Origin: Geofilum sp964396555
Lineage (GTDB): Bacteria > Bacteroidota > Bacteroidia > Bacteroidales > Marinilabiliaceae
Assembly (NCBI GenBank): GCA_964396555.1
Contig: CAYNFX010000005.1
Span: forward strand, 1 to 48,090
Direction: 5' to 3'
Length of the DNA: 48,090 nt
A model generated the notes under the pieces. The model did not search any database. It was not told the DNA's origin and worked only from the letters and a program-made list of their open reading frames with translations. Position numbers and translations under genes: made by a program. Numbering within the stretch: the first letter of the stretch is position 1; each line of letters begins with the position of its first letter. Shown here piece after piece: positions 24,191 through 34,500 of this stretch.

Positions 24191-25804
24191 GTGCCGGATA
24201 CTCGTTACGTCTTCGTTACCGGAGGGGTTGCCTCTTCGCTGGGAAAGGGAATTATATCAGCATCACTTGCAAAGCTATTGCAGGCGCGTGGTTACAAGGT
24301 GACCATACAGAAACTTGATCCCTATCTTAATGTTGATCCGGGTACCTTAAACCCGTATGAGCACGGTGAGTGTTTTGTTACGGAAGATGGTGCCGAAACG
24401 GATCTTGACCTGGGACACTATGAGAGATTTTTGAATGTCCCTACTTCACAGGCTAACAATGTTACCACCGGGCGTATTTACCAGACTGTTATCAACAAGG
24501 AGCGCCGTGGGGACTTTCTCGGAAAGACCGTACAGATCATTCCTCACATCACTGATGAAATAAAGCGCAGGATAAAACTTCTGGGTACCAAAAATCAGTT
24601 TGACGTTGTTATTACCGAAATCGGGGGAACAGTTGGTGACATTGAGTCCCTACCCTATATTGAGGCAGTACGTCAGTTGAAGTGGGAACTTGGCAACAGA
24701 GCCCTGGTGATCCACCTTACCTTAGTTCCCTTTCTTGCTGCAAGCGGTGAGTTAAAGACAAAGCCGACCCAGCACTCTGTGAAGGCACTGTTGGAAGAAG
24801 GAGTCCAGCCTGATATTCTGGTTCTTCGTACCGAAAAGGATCTTTCTGCTGATATCCGCAAGAAGGTTGCTCTCTTCTGCAATGTTGACATGAGGTCTGT
24901 AATTCAATCAATAGATGTCAAGTCAATATATGAAGTTCCTGTAAAGATGCAGGAAGAAGGTCTTGATGCTATAGTACTTGAGAAGCTCAATCTGCCCGTC
25001 GAGGGTGAGCCCGACATGAAGGAGTGGAAGGACTTCCTTAGCAAACTAAAGAATGCAAAGAAAACAGTAAAAATAGGTCTTGTAGGGAAATATGTAGAAC
25101 TACAGGATGCTTACAAGTCTATAATAGAAGCTCTGATTCATGCTGCCACTTACAATGACTACAAGGTTAACATAGTCAGCATCCAGAGCGAAAATATCAA
25201 GGATGATAACATTGCCGAGAAACTGGCAGGATTAAAGGGTATTCTTGTTGCACCAGGTTTCGGTCATCGTGGATTTGAGGGCAAACTCTTAGCTGTAAAA
25301 TATGCTAGGGATAACAATATCCCATTCTTTGGCATCTGCCTTGGTATGCAGTGCAGTGTTATTGAGTTTGCACGTAATATTCTTAAGCTAGTCAACGCCA
25401 ACTCCAAAGAAATGGATCATGCTACTCCACATTCGGTAATTGACCTTATGGAGGATCAAAAGAATATAACTGACAAGGGTGGTACAATGCGTCTGGGTGC
25501 TTACGACTGTAAGATTATCAAGGATAGCAATGTGTATAAAGCATATGGCAAGGAGCTTATCAAGGAAAGACACCGCCACCGCTACGAGTTCAATAACGAG
25601 TATCTGGACGAATTCAAGAAACACGGAATGATTGCCACAGGTATTAATCCTGATACCGGTCTGGTAGAGATCGTTGAAATACCAACTCACAGATGGTTTG
25701 TCGGCGTTCAGTTCCACCCCGAGTACAACAGCACTGTTCTTAATCCTCATCCACTGTTCATGGCCTTTATAAAGGCTGCTATAGCGATGGGTGGCGACAA
25801 CTGA
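24191..25804 (+). CDS. pyrG: CTP synthase
   Basis: CTP synthase aminates UTP to CTP with glutamine and ATP. From the GTG at 24191 the protein is 537 residues and starts MPDTRYVFVTGGVASSLGKG, the family opening. The longest frame begins at a TTG nine codons upstream and adds residues not usual for the family. The synthetase half holds SLGKGIISASLAKLLQARGY and ITEIGGTVGDIESLPYIEA. The glutaminase half has the nucleophile Cys in FFGICLGMQCSV and the His-Glu of VQFHPEYNS. The UTP-binding region is normal. yidC follows after 36 bases, so both share the promoter at 24078. Confidence 0.95.
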   Translation: MPDTRYVFVTGGVASSLGKGIISASLAKLLQARGYKVTIQKLDPYLNVDPGTLNPYEHGECFVTEDGAETDLDLGHYERFLNVPTSQANNVTTGRIYQTVINKERRGDFLGKTVQIIPHITDEIKRRIKLLGTKNQFDVVITEIGGTVGDIESLPYIEAVRQLKWELGNRALVIHLTLVPFLAASGELKTKPTQHSVKALLEEGVQPDILVLRTEKDLSADIRKKVALFCNVDMRSVIQSIDVKSIYEVPVKMQEEGLDAIVLEKLNLPVEGEPDMKEWKDFLSKLKNAKKTVKIGLVGKYVELQDAYKSIIEALIHAATYNDYKVNIVSIQSENIKDDNIAEKLAGLKGILVAPGFGHRGFEGKLLAVKYARDNNIPFFGICLGMQCSVIEFARNILKLVNANSKEMDHATPHSVIDLMEDQKNITDKGGTMRLGAYDCKIIKDSNVYKAYGKELIKERHRHRYEFNNEYLDEFKKHGMIATGINPDTGLVEIVEIPTHRWFVGVQFHPEYNSTVLNPHPLFMAFIKAAIAMGGDN

Positions 25805-25840
25805 TATCTTTAGTTTTAATCATATTCAGGTAAAAATACG

Positions 25841-27700
25841 ATGGATAGAAATTCGATAACGGGTCTTATTCTTATTACGGTTGTTCTTATTGGCTTTTAC
25901 TTTTTCAATAAGCCTGATGCCGAACAGATTGAGGCAATGCGCAGGCAAAGGGATTCACTCTATCAGGTAGAGCTTGCAATCCAACAGGAAGAAATGGCCA
26001 AGGCAGCTAAGGCTGCCGCTGAAGCGAAGCTTGACACTCTTCCCCTAGTGGAAGATACTCTGATCTCTGATCTCAGGCTTCAAAAATTCGGTCAGTTATG
26101 GCCATATGTAGAAGGGGAAGAAACCTTCTACAACTTAGAAAACGAAAAGTTAAAATTGGTACTAACAAATAAGGGTGCCCGTGTCTATTCTGTCGAACTC
26201 AAGGAATACAAGACTTATGACGGAAAACCCCTGATCCTGTTTGATGGTGATGCCAACAAATTTGGGTTCCCCTTTTCACACGACACCAAAGTATTTCACA
26301 CTTCAGATCTTTATTTCAATAAGGTTAGCCAAAACGATAGCACAATTGTATTCGAGATAGCTGGCAACTCAGGAGAAAAGCTTCAATTCAGCTATACCCT
26401 GCCTGCTGAGGAATACATGGTTGATTTCAATATCAACACCCAAAATCTGGGTCAGTTTATCTCTACTTCAAGAGGCACACTGGATCTCAACTGGAATGTT
26501 GAGATGCCTGCCTTTGAAAAGGGAAGGCAAATGGAACAAAGATATTCAGGTTTGTCTTATAAGTACTACCTGGATGAAGTTGACAATCTGAAAGCCGGCA
26601 AAGATAAAAGCGAGGATTTGCGCACTAAGGTGAAATGGATTGCCTTTAAAGGTCAGTTTTTCTCCTCTGTACTTATCGCTGATGATGCGTTTTCAGGAGC
26701 CTTAGTAGAAAGTCGTTTCGAGAACGATGAGAACAGTCCCTATCTTCTGTATAACAAGACAGAGGCCGCTGTACCATTAGACCTGACAAAGAATGAGGAA
26801 CTGGGCTTCAATTTCTACTTTGGTCCAAATAAATTCTACGTACTTAAGAATTACGGAAAAGACCTCGAACTTAACAAGCTGATTCCACTTGGCTGGGGCA
26901 TTTTCGGAGGGTTTAACCGCGTAGCCGTTATACCTGTATTCAATTATCTTGAAAGGTTTATCGGCAGTTATGGTATCATTATCCTGATACTTACGATTCT
27001 TATCAAAATAGTATTATTCCCGCTTACATACAAGTCGTATATCTCGGCTGCCAAAATGAAGGTGCTGAAGCCCCAGATCGATGAAATCAATGCAAAGATC
27101 CCGGCTGATAAGGCTATGGAAAGGCAGCAGGCAACTATGAGCCTTTACAAGAAGGCAGGGGTCAATCCAATGGGTGGATGTATTCCAATATTGCTGCAGA
27201 TGCCGATACTTATCGCAATGTTCAACTTCTTCCCGGCATCAATCGAATTAAGGCAAGAAGCCTTCCTATGGGCTGATGACCTTTCAGCATACGACTCGAT
27301 ATTTGATCTGCCGTTTAACATTCCGTTCTACGGAGCACACGTAAGCCTCTTTACTCTGCTGATGGCGGTAACAAACATACTGTATACCAAGATGAACTCT
27401 GAGATGACTCAGACATCCAACCAGATGCCGGGTATGAAGGTCATGATGTACATGATGCCGATAATGTTCCTTTTCCTGTTTAACAGCTACTCATCAGGTT
27501 TGAGCTACTATTACTTTATCTCAACGCTGATCACCATCCTTCAGACTATGGTAATCAGACGCTTTGTTGATGACAAAAAGTTGCTGCTTAAGATTCAGGC
27601 AAACCAAAAGAAAACTGTGAAGAAGAGTAAGTTTGCTGCCCGTCTTGAACAAATGGCAAAACAACAGCAACAAATGCAAAAGAATCAAAGGAAAAGGTAA
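25841..27700 (+). CDS. yidC: membrane protein insertase YidC
   Basis: YidC inserts and folds inner-membrane proteins, alone or with SecYEG. The 619-residue protein is the Gram-negative type. The N-terminal membrane anchor is SITGLILITVVLIGFYFF. A long periplasmic beta domain (about 60-360) follows. The conserved helix core then includes YGIIILILTILIKIVLFPLTYKSY, the hydrophilic-groove Lys in that helix, PMGGCIPILLQMPILIAMF and a final MMPIMFLFLFNSYSSGLSYYY. The C-terminal tail is Lys/Gln-rich (MAKQQQQMQKNQRKR), suiting ribosome contact. It is transcribed with pyrG and ends before a strong terminator. Confidence 0.95.
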   Translation: MDRNSITGLILITVVLIGFYFFNKPDAEQIEAMRRQRDSLYQVELAIQQEEMAKAAKAAAEAKLDTLPLVEDTLISDLRLQKFGQLWPYVEGEETFYNLENEKLKLVLTNKGARVYSVELKEYKTYDGKPLILFDGDANKFGFPFSHDTKVFHTSDLYFNKVSQNDSTIVFEIAGNSGEKLQFSYTLPAEEYMVDFNINTQNLGQFISTSRGTLDLNWNVEMPAFEKGRQMEQRYSGLSYKYYLDEVDNLKAGKDKSEDLRTKVKWIAFKGQFFSSVLIADDAFSGALVESRFENDENSPYLLYNKTEAAVPLDLTKNEELGFNFYFGPNKFYVLKNYGKDLELNKLIPLGWGIFGGFNRVAVIPVFNYLERFIGSYGIIILILTILIKIVLFPLTYKSYISAAKMKVLKPQIDEINAKIPADKAMERQQATMSLYKKAGVNPMGGCIPILLQMPILIAMFNFFPASIELRQEAFLWADDLSAYDSIFDLPFNIPFYGAHVSLFTLLMAVTNILYTKMNSEMTQTSNQMPGMKVMMYMMPIMFLFLFNSYSSGLSYYYFISTLITILQTMVIRRFVDDKKLLLKIQANQKKTVKKSKFAARLEQMAKQQQQMQKNQRKR

Positions 27701-27725
27701 TTGATTGATTACATACCACCAAAAA

Positions 27726-27760
27726 AAGCAGACAGGCCTTGTGACCTGTCTGCTTCTTTT
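27726..27760 (+). terminator. Rho-independent terminator after yidC
   Basis: AAGCAGACAGG (27726-27736) pairs with CCTGTCTGCTT (27745-27755) around an 8-base loop, then C and T4. A7 precedes the stem, so some activity on the minus strand is possible. The rest of the gap to 27957 shows nothing I can name. Confidence 0.9.
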
Positions 27761-27957
27761 ATGTCATATCCCAGCAGGTTAATCTCTCAAATTACCTTCT
27801 TGTTATACCTACAAAGCATTTGTCTATTTTCCTGGATCTATATCCCCTTGACTGTGTAAAAGTAGTGAGTGGTTATACCCACAACAATTATTACCTCCCA
27901 ATGAGAACCATGGCTTTTGCTGAAGGCACTTTGGTCTGATCCTTTCTGGCAAAACAC

Positions 27958-29829
27958 TTATTCCTTAAAATCAAACCGGATTCCAGTACCTGCCGGAAAG
28001 CCCTCAATACTTACGGGTAAGATACCATCGGCTTCGATAACGCCTTCTAAGAACCCAATTACAGCCTCCTGGGCCCAGTGGTTATTCTTGTAGGCTACAA
28101 GTATCACATCAGCGTCTTTTGCACCCTTTGCGCGCGAAAAACGATAAGGATTACCCATATATAGCACCATGGTTGAACCGGCTTCATTCAGTCTGGCCAT
28201 TACTGAAGCGTCAACCTTCTGTGCATCGCTAATTACAAGGATGTGTGCTTTGTACTTCAGAGCTTGTTTCAAAACCGGGTCTGCGGCTGTTCCATTAAGC
28301 TTAACAACATCAATTCCTTTGTCTTTGAAATAGCCTTCAAGAACTGGTGACTCTCCTGCAAAAACGGCTGCATAGCTGCTCGAAATATTAACCGAGGAGA
28401 GTGTGACAGAAGTCCCGGATAAGGATTTGGAAGCGGAACTGAATGAGACCCCTGAAGTGGATTCTGACAAGTCCCCGGAAGCAGTTTCTGATAAAGCACT
28501 AGTAGCATTTCTAGATGATGGTCCCATAAAAACTTCATTCAGAGGCCTATCCAGCTTGTTGACCAACCCAGTCAGAGCTGCACCATATAATGCCCTGTTT
28601 AGCTCTTCAGCCTCAGGAGTATTGATATAATGCAGTAGTGAGTCCGTCTCAATCGGCTCCACCTGCTCAGCCCTTGTAAGCCAGTATTTAAAGGCAAGAG
28701 AACGTCTTACCTTTGCTTCCAGGTCTACCTGAGCAATCATACTGTCGGCAAGTGCTTGTTTGACTGCCTGCATGGCAGCAGGCAGGTTTTCGGTAAATTC
28801 TACAATATCATTACCTGCTGCAAGAGCAAGAGCATCAACCTGGCCGGGTTTTCCCATTACCTTGGCCCCCTGCATATTTACAGCATCGGTAATTATCAGT
28901 CCTTTAAATCCTAATTCACCCTTGAGCAGGTCTCCTACGATTTTATGCGAAAAACTGGAGGGAAGTCCAGTTGTATCTGTTAATGCCGGCACATCGATAT
29001 GAGCAGTCATAATGCCCCAGATTCCGGCATCAATAAGGGACTTAAAAGTAAGGAGGTCGCAGCTGTCAAGCCTTTCACGGTTATGATCGACCAATGGCAG
29101 AGTATGGTGAGAGTCTGCACCTGTATCTCCGTGACCTGGGAAGTGCTTGCCTACGGCCATTACCCCGCCATCCTGCAGTCCTTTCATATAAGCCACAGCC
29201 TTTGCAGCTACGTTGTGTGGCAGTTCGCCAAATGACCGTACTCCTATCACAGGATTATTGGGATTGCTATTGACATCAGCCACCGGTGCAAAGTTCACGT
29301 GAATGCCCAACAGCTTCAACTGACGTGCTATCTCACGTCCCATGCAGTAAACGAGGCTGTCATTACGGATCGCCCCAAGAGCCATTGCATCAGGAAACTC
29401 AACGACTCCGTTTATCCTCATTGCAGGTCCGTTTTCTCCATCGATAGAAAAAAGCAGGGGAACACTGACCTGCGACTGCAGATCTTGCACAGCCTCATAG
29501 GCTCTGTGGGCGCTGACCCGCAAAAACAAAATGGCTCCTGGTTGGTGATTAATAGTAAGCTGCATTATTTTCTGATACGAAGCTTCATCATCTGCCTTCT
29601 CGAGCGTAACCCAGAACAACTGGGCTATTCTCTCATCCTCACTAAGCGACATGTAGACCGAGTCCACCCATATACTGGCTGAATCATAAATGTCTTCAAC
29701 TGTCTGGGATACAACCTCAACTTCATTCAGTACAGGATCAACAGTAATACCTCCCCTATCAGAGATATTACTGCAAAAAGATGTAAGCAGTGCAATTGAC
29801 AGCAGGCATGGCAGCAGTGATGTTTTCAT
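27958..29829 (-). CDS. GH3 family lipoprotein, beta-N-acetylhexosaminidase (NagZ-like)
   Basis: This is a 623-residue family 3 glycoside hydrolase with a lipoprotein signal (LLSIALLTSFC, Cys19). The TIM-barrel domain has the NagZ signature KHFPGHGDTGADSHH (228-242), whose Asp-x-His pair is the NagZ acid/base loop. The nucleophile Asp315 is in GLIITDAVNMQGA. This points to release of terminal N-acetylglucosamine from peptidoglycan or chitin fragments. A Ser-rich insert (about 438-485) separates it from the C-terminal GH3 sandwich domain (YFKDKGIDVVKLNG onward). It lies 4 bases after the DUF1343 gene, an exo-muramidase-type family, so the pair probably trims muropeptide glycans together. Confidence 0.85.
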   Translation of the reverse strand: MKTSLLPCLLSIALLTSFCSNISDRGGITVDPVLNEVEVVSQTVEDIYDSASIWVDSVYMSLSEDERIAQLFWVTLEKADDEASYQKIMQLTINHQPGAILFLRVSAHRAYEAVQDLQSQVSVPLLFSIDGENGPAMRINGVVEFPDAMALGAIRNDSLVYCMGREIARQLKLLGIHVNFAPVADVNSNPNNPVIGVRSFGELPHNVAAKAVAYMKGLQDGGVMAVGKHFPGHGDTGADSHHTLPLVDHNRERLDSCDLLTFKSLIDAGIWGIMTAHIDVPALTDTTGLPSSFSHKIVGDLLKGELGFKGLIITDAVNMQGAKVMGKPGQVDALALAAGNDIVEFTENLPAAMQAVKQALADSMIAQVDLEAKVRRSLAFKYWLTRAEQVEPIETDSLLHYINTPEAEELNRALYGAALTGLVNKLDRPLNEVFMGPSSRNATSALSETASGDLSESTSGVSFSSASKSLSGTSVTLSSVNISSSYAAVFAGESPVLEGYFKDKGIDVVKLNGTAADPVLKQALKYKAHILVISDAQKVDASVMARLNEAGSTMVLYMGNPYRFSRAKGAKDADVILVAYKNNHWAQEAVIGFLEGVIEADGILPVSIEGFPAGTGIRFDFKE

Positions 29830-29833
29830 AAGA

Positions 29834-31153
29834 CTAGTTGGGATATATCAGATATTTAGTTCGCATCGCTTTGTATTCATCAAGCTCAGCCTTCCACGAG
29901 GCACGTATCTCATCCTCGCTCTTGCCTTCCATAATCTGGATTGCAAGACTATCGGTTCCTGCAAGTTGGTTGAAAAAGCGCCTCCTCGAAATAAAATCTT
30001 CAGACCTACCCGACAGTTCCCAAAAGCGTATAAGATATTTCAATGTGAAACGATGATCCAGATCCTCAGCCTTCCTCAGATCAATACCGTAGCATCTCTT
30101 GCCCATATGGAGCGGCTTCGAATCCATTCCAGGTATGGCCTTTGGTACAAAGTTGAATGAACCAAAGTCCCTGTCAGGGAAGCCAATTACCTGAAAAGGA
30201 AACTCCGTACCCCGTCCGACACTTACCTCAGTTCCCTCAAAAAGACACAGTGAAGGATACAACCTTATACTCAAACTATTGGGCAGGTTGGGTGAAGGTT
30301 TGACCGAAATCTCATATCTCATAGAATGAGCATAGGCAGCAACCGGTACTATAAAAAGTTCGCAGAAAATCCCATCCCTTAACCAGCCATTCCCGTTAAT
30401 CATAAGAGCCAGTTCACCTACAGTAAGTCCATGCACAATTGGTATGGGATGCATACCAACAAAAGACCTTAATTCCTGGCGGAGTATCGGACCATCTACA
30501 TAGTCACCGTTGGGATTGGGGCGGTCAAATACAATCATCGGGACTCCGTGTTCAGCGCAAGCCTCCATCATAAAATGCATGCTGGAAATATAGGTAAAGA
30601 ACCTCACCCCCACATCCTGTATGTCAAAGACAACTATGTCCAGATCCTCCATTTGCTCCGCTGATGGTTTCTTTGAATTGCCATACAGGGAAACAATTGG
30701 AAGGCCCGTTTTGCTATCGTGTTGGTCGTCAATCCAGGCACCGGCATCAGCATCCCCCCTGAACCCGTGTTCCGGGGCAAAGACCTTTCTCACATCCACG
30801 CCAAGAGATAGCAAAGTATCAAGCAAGTGTGTATTGCCTATCAGGGAACTGTGATTTACCAGCACTCCCACTCTTTTATCCTTTATTACGGGAAGCCAAA
30901 GCCCTGCTCGTTCAGCACCAACCGCTAATACAGTATCTTCCTGACCAGATGCAGGATACAATATCGTGCCAACAGAAACTTCATCGTCAATGAATTCTCC
31001 ATCACCTTCCTCCTCATCATAAAGCTCCCAATCTGAGTCGGAAGAGCCTTCATGCTTTACAACACGGCTAAGGCAGCCCGTAAGCCATGGTACCAGCAAG
31101 GCCAATGCCAGGATAAACAAGTGCCCCCTTAAATTTAATCTATGCTTGTCCAC
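29834..31153 (-). CDS. DUF1343 lipoprotein, NamZ-like exo-N-acetylmuramidase
   Basis: DUF1343 includes NamZ, an exo-beta-N-acetylmuramidase of glycoside hydrolase family 171. Visible family blocks are VGVLVNHSSLIGN, KVFAPEHGFRGDADAGAWID (candidate catalytic Glu), FDIQDVGVRFFTYISSM and IVFDRPNPNGDYVDGP. The longest frame starts at 31249 and overlaps DUF3467 by 110 bases. I prefer GTG at 31151-31153, which gives a lipoprotein signal (HLFILALALLVPWLTGC), about 439 residues, and a GGAGG five bases upstream. That start overlaps the DUF3467 stop by 14 bases, suggesting translational coupling. An acidic segment (ELYDEEEGDGEFIDDE) follows the lipid Cys. It is partnered with the downstream GH3 gene. 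Confidence 0.78.
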   Translation of the reverse strand: MDKHRLNLRGHLFILALALLVPWLTGCLSRVVKHEGSSDSDWELYDEEEGDGEFIDDEVSVGTILYPASGQEDTVLAVGAERAGLWLPVIKDKRVGVLVNHSSLIGNTHLLDTLLSLGVDVRKVFAPEHGFRGDADAGAWIDDQHDSKTGLPIVSLYGNSKKPSAEQMEDLDIVVFDIQDVGVRFFTYISSMHFMMEACAEHGVPMIVFDRPNPNGDYVDGPILRQELRSFVGMHPIPIVHGLTVGELALMINGNGWLRDGIFCELFIVPVAAYAHSMRYEISVKPSPNLPNSLSIRLYPSLCLFEGTEVSVGRGTEFPFQVIGFPDRDFGSFNFVPKAIPGMDSKPLHMGKRCYGIDLRKAEDLDHRFTLKYLIRFWELSGRSEDFISRRRFFNQLAGTDSLAIQIMEGKSEDEIRASWKAELDEYKAMRTKYLIYPN

Positions 31154-31460
31154 CGGGGCCTCCGAAAGGAATCGGGTTAAAACCTGCAGGACCTTCTTCA
31201 ATATCCTTGACGGAACCAAACTGATTTTCATAGCGGCTGATATTGTCATTAAGAGCTGCCAGCAATCTTTTCGCGTGTTCCGGTGTCAGTATAATGCGTG
31301 ATTTTACCTGAGCCTTGGGCATGCCGGGCATAACCCTGACAAAGTCAAGCACAAACTCAGATGCAGAATGAGAGATAACCACAAGGTTGGAATATACTCC
31401 CTGACCTACTTCGTCATTGAGTTCTATCTTGATTTGTTGTCCTTTTCTTTGATCTTCCAT
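31140..31460 (-). CDS. DUF3467 family protein
   Basis: This small cytoplasmic protein of 106 residues carries the family core YSNLVVISHSASEFVLDFVR followed by RIILTPEHAKRLLAALNDNI. DUF3467 is widespread and its function is not known to me. It lies between the rpoC terminator and the DUF1343 gene, and overlaps the latter's preferred start. The C-terminus is Gly/Pro-rich (NPIPFGGPGGQA). The ATG at 31458-31460 starts MEDQRKGQQIKIE. A TATCTTTA box 28-35 bases upstream suggests its own promoter. Confidence 0.82.
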   Translation of the reverse strand: MEDQRKGQQIKIELNDEVGQGVYSNLVVISHSASEFVLDFVRVMPGMPKAQVKSRIILTPEHAKRLLAALNDNISRYENQFGSVKDIEEGPAGFNPIPFGGPGGQA

Positions 31461-31487
31461 TGTTCGTAATTTTTTCTAGTTACCCTT

Positions 31488-31495
31488 TAAAGATA
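31488..31495 (-). promoter_or_regulatory. possible -7 box of the DUF3467-DUF1343-GH3 operon
   Basis: The minus strand reads TATCTTTA, one base off TAnnTTTG, between the rpoC terminator and the DUF3467 ATG. No clear -33 element is seen. Confidence 0.35.
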
Positions 31496-31530
31496 TAAAT
31501 TTTTGAAAGTCCTTTCTGCCTGCAGCCAAC

Positions 31531-31562
31531 AAAAAAGGCGTCCCACTAGGGACGCCTTTTTT
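31531..31562 (-). terminator. Rho-independent terminator after rpoC
   Basis: A perfect 14-base stem (AAAAAAGGCGTCCC with GGGACGCCTTTTTT) encloses a four-base loop. The stem includes the A/T tracts, so it is symmetric. It lies 22 bases past the rpoC stop and ends the rpoBC transcript. Confidence 0.93.
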
Positions 31563-31584
31563 ACTTATGTTGGAGTTGCCAATG

Positions 31585-34500
31585 TTATTCAGCAATCCTT
31601 TCTGTTTCAACTTTACCACCGACAAGTTTCTCATATTCTGCACGTGAACCGACAATTATATTATCATATTCACGCAGTCCTGTACCGGCAGGTATAAGGT
31701 GTCCGCAAATAACGTTTTCCTTTAGGCCTTCGAGGTTATCAACTTTGCCCTGAATAGCAGCTTCGTTGAGTACCTTGGTTGTTTCCTGGAAGGAAGCAGC
31801 TGACATAAAGCTGTTGGTTTGCAGAGCAGCACGAGTGATACCCTGAAGAACCTGGCTTGATGTAGCGGGCACTGCCTCACGGGCAACAACAGGCTTGAGG
31901 TCACGCCTCTTGAGTTGTGAGTTCTCGTCACGAAGACGACGTGCCGGAATGATCTGACCAGGACGCAGTACTTTTGAATCACCGGCATCCTCAACAACCA
32001 TTTTACCCCAGATATTGTCGTTTTCTTCCATAAACTCGATCTTGTCAACAATTTGCCTTTCAAGGAAGCGAGTATCACCTTGGTCATCTATCTCAACCTT
32101 ACGCATCATCTGTCTTACGATGATTTCAAAGTGCTTGTCATTGATCTTAACACCCTGCAAGCGATAAACGTCCTGAACCTCATTAACGATGTATTCCTGA
32201 ACGGCTGTCGGACCTTTTATGGCCAGAATGTCGGCAGGAGTAGTAGCACCGTCGGACAATGGAGTACCGGCGCGTACATAGTCGTTTTCCTGAACAAGGA
32301 TCTGCTTGGAAAGAGGCACAAGATACTTCTTAACCTCACCGGTCTTGGAAGTAATAATGATTTCCCTGTTACCTCTCTTAACTTTTCCAAAGGTGACTTC
32401 ACCGTCAATTTCTGAAACGACTGCCGGGTTGGAAGGATTACGAGCTTCAAACAGCTCAGTGATCCTTGGAAGACCACCGGTGATGTCACCGGCACGACCA
32501 AAGGCTCTAGGAATCTTAGCAAGGATCTCACCTTGCTTTACTTCCTCTCCTTCATCGACAGCAACGTGAGCACCTACTGGCAAGTTGTATGAACGCAGTA
32601 CTTCCCCGCTTTCAGAAACGATCTGTACACTTGGGTTCTTAGTCTTGTCACGGCTTTCAATAATGACCTTTTCACGGAATCCTGTTTGTTCGTCAGACTC
32701 TTCCTTATAAGTGATACCATCGATAAGATTATCAAATACTGCCTTACCGTTTCTTTCACTAATAATCAAAGCATTCCATGGATCCCATTCACTGATAACG
32801 TCACCCTTCTTGATTGTTGCACCTTGCTTGATATGCAGCTTGGCTCCATATGGTATCGGATGGCTTGTTAGTGCGATATTAGTGTTCTTGTCAATAATAC
32901 GCAATTCAGCAAGACGACCGATAACGATATCAACTTCTTCGCCTGTTTCAGTTGTAAATGGTACTGTACGCAGTTCCTCGAAATCAGCGATACCGTCGTA
33001 ACGAGCATACAGACTATTTTCTGAAGTGATGTTAGACGCAGTACCACCCACGTGGAATGTACGAAGTGTCAACTGAGTACCCGGCTCACCGATTGACTGA
33101 GCAGCGATAACACCGACAGCCTCACCCTTCTGAACCATATTACCTGTTGAAAGGTTACGTCCATAGCACTTAGCACAAACACCCTTCTTAGATTCACAAG
33201 TCAGAACTGAACGTATTTCAACACGTTCGATTGGTGAATCATCGATAACCTTAGCCTCTGCTTCACATATCTCCTGACCAGCCCTTACAATAATATCACC
33301 AGTAAGCGGATGATATACATCGTGAACGGAAACACGACCAAGAATACGTTCAAACAGAGAAACAACAACTTCCTCGTTGCTCTTGACTGCAATAGCAGTC
33401 AAGCCTCTTAAAGTACCGCAGTCTTCCTCATTAATGATAACGTCTTGAGAAACGTCAACAAGACGACGAGTCAAATAACCAGCATCAGCTGTCTTAAGAG
33501 CAGTATCCGCCAAACCTTTACGAGCACCGTGAGTTGAAATAAAGTACTCAAGTACCGACAGACCTTCTTTAAAGTTTGCAAGGATCGGGTTCTCAATAAT
33601 CTGTCCACCTTCAGCACCTGATTTTTGAGGCTTAGCCATCAAACCACGCATACCTGAAAGCTGACGAATCTGTTCCTTAGAACCCCGGGCACCGGAGTCA
33701 AGCATCATATAGATAGAGTTGAATCCTTGTTGGTCCTTGCTCAGTTTATCCATCAGGATCTGAGTCAGTCGTGCGTTAACGTGTGTCCAAATATCAATAA
33801 TGGCGTTGTAACGTTCATTATTGGTAATAAAACCCATGTTATAATTGTTTAGTACATCCTCTACTTCATCATAACCTTCCTTAACAAGAGTAGCTTTTTC
33901 ATCAGGAATCAATACGTCGTGAAGGTTAAATGAAAGACCACCTTCAAACGCCATCTTGAATCCAAGGCTCTTGATTGAATCAAGGAACTCTGAAGTCTCA
34001 GGAGCACCGCAAACTTTAAATACGTGACCGATAATATCCCTAAGAGCCTTCTTTGTAAGAAGTTCATTGATATAAGCAACCTTTGCCGGTACAACCTCAT
34101 TAAAGAGGATACGACCAACCGTTGTTTCTATCAATTTTGGTTCCCTGCCACCTTCCTTATTGAGGTCATCAAACTTAACCTTAACAAGTGCGTGCAGATC
34201 CACCTTCCTTTCATTGAGCGCAATCTTAGCCTCTTCGGGAGAATAAAAGATAGTTCCTTCACCTTTTGCACCAGGACGCATCTTAGTCATGTAGTACAGG
34301 CCAAGAACCATGTCCTGAGAAGGTACAGTGATAGGTGCACCGTTTGCAGGGTTCAAAATGTTCTGAGATCCCAGCATTAGCATTTGAGCTTCCAGAATAG
34401 CAGCATTGCCTAGTGGCAAGTGAACAGCCATCTGGTCACCATCAAAGTCAGCGTTGAACGCAGCACAAGCCAATGGGTGCAACTGAATAGCCTTACCTTC

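Noticed and set aside
27763..27957. Small gene between yidC and the GH3 gene
   Set aside because: No frame with a plausible start and ribosome site; it appears to be spacer after the yidC terminator.
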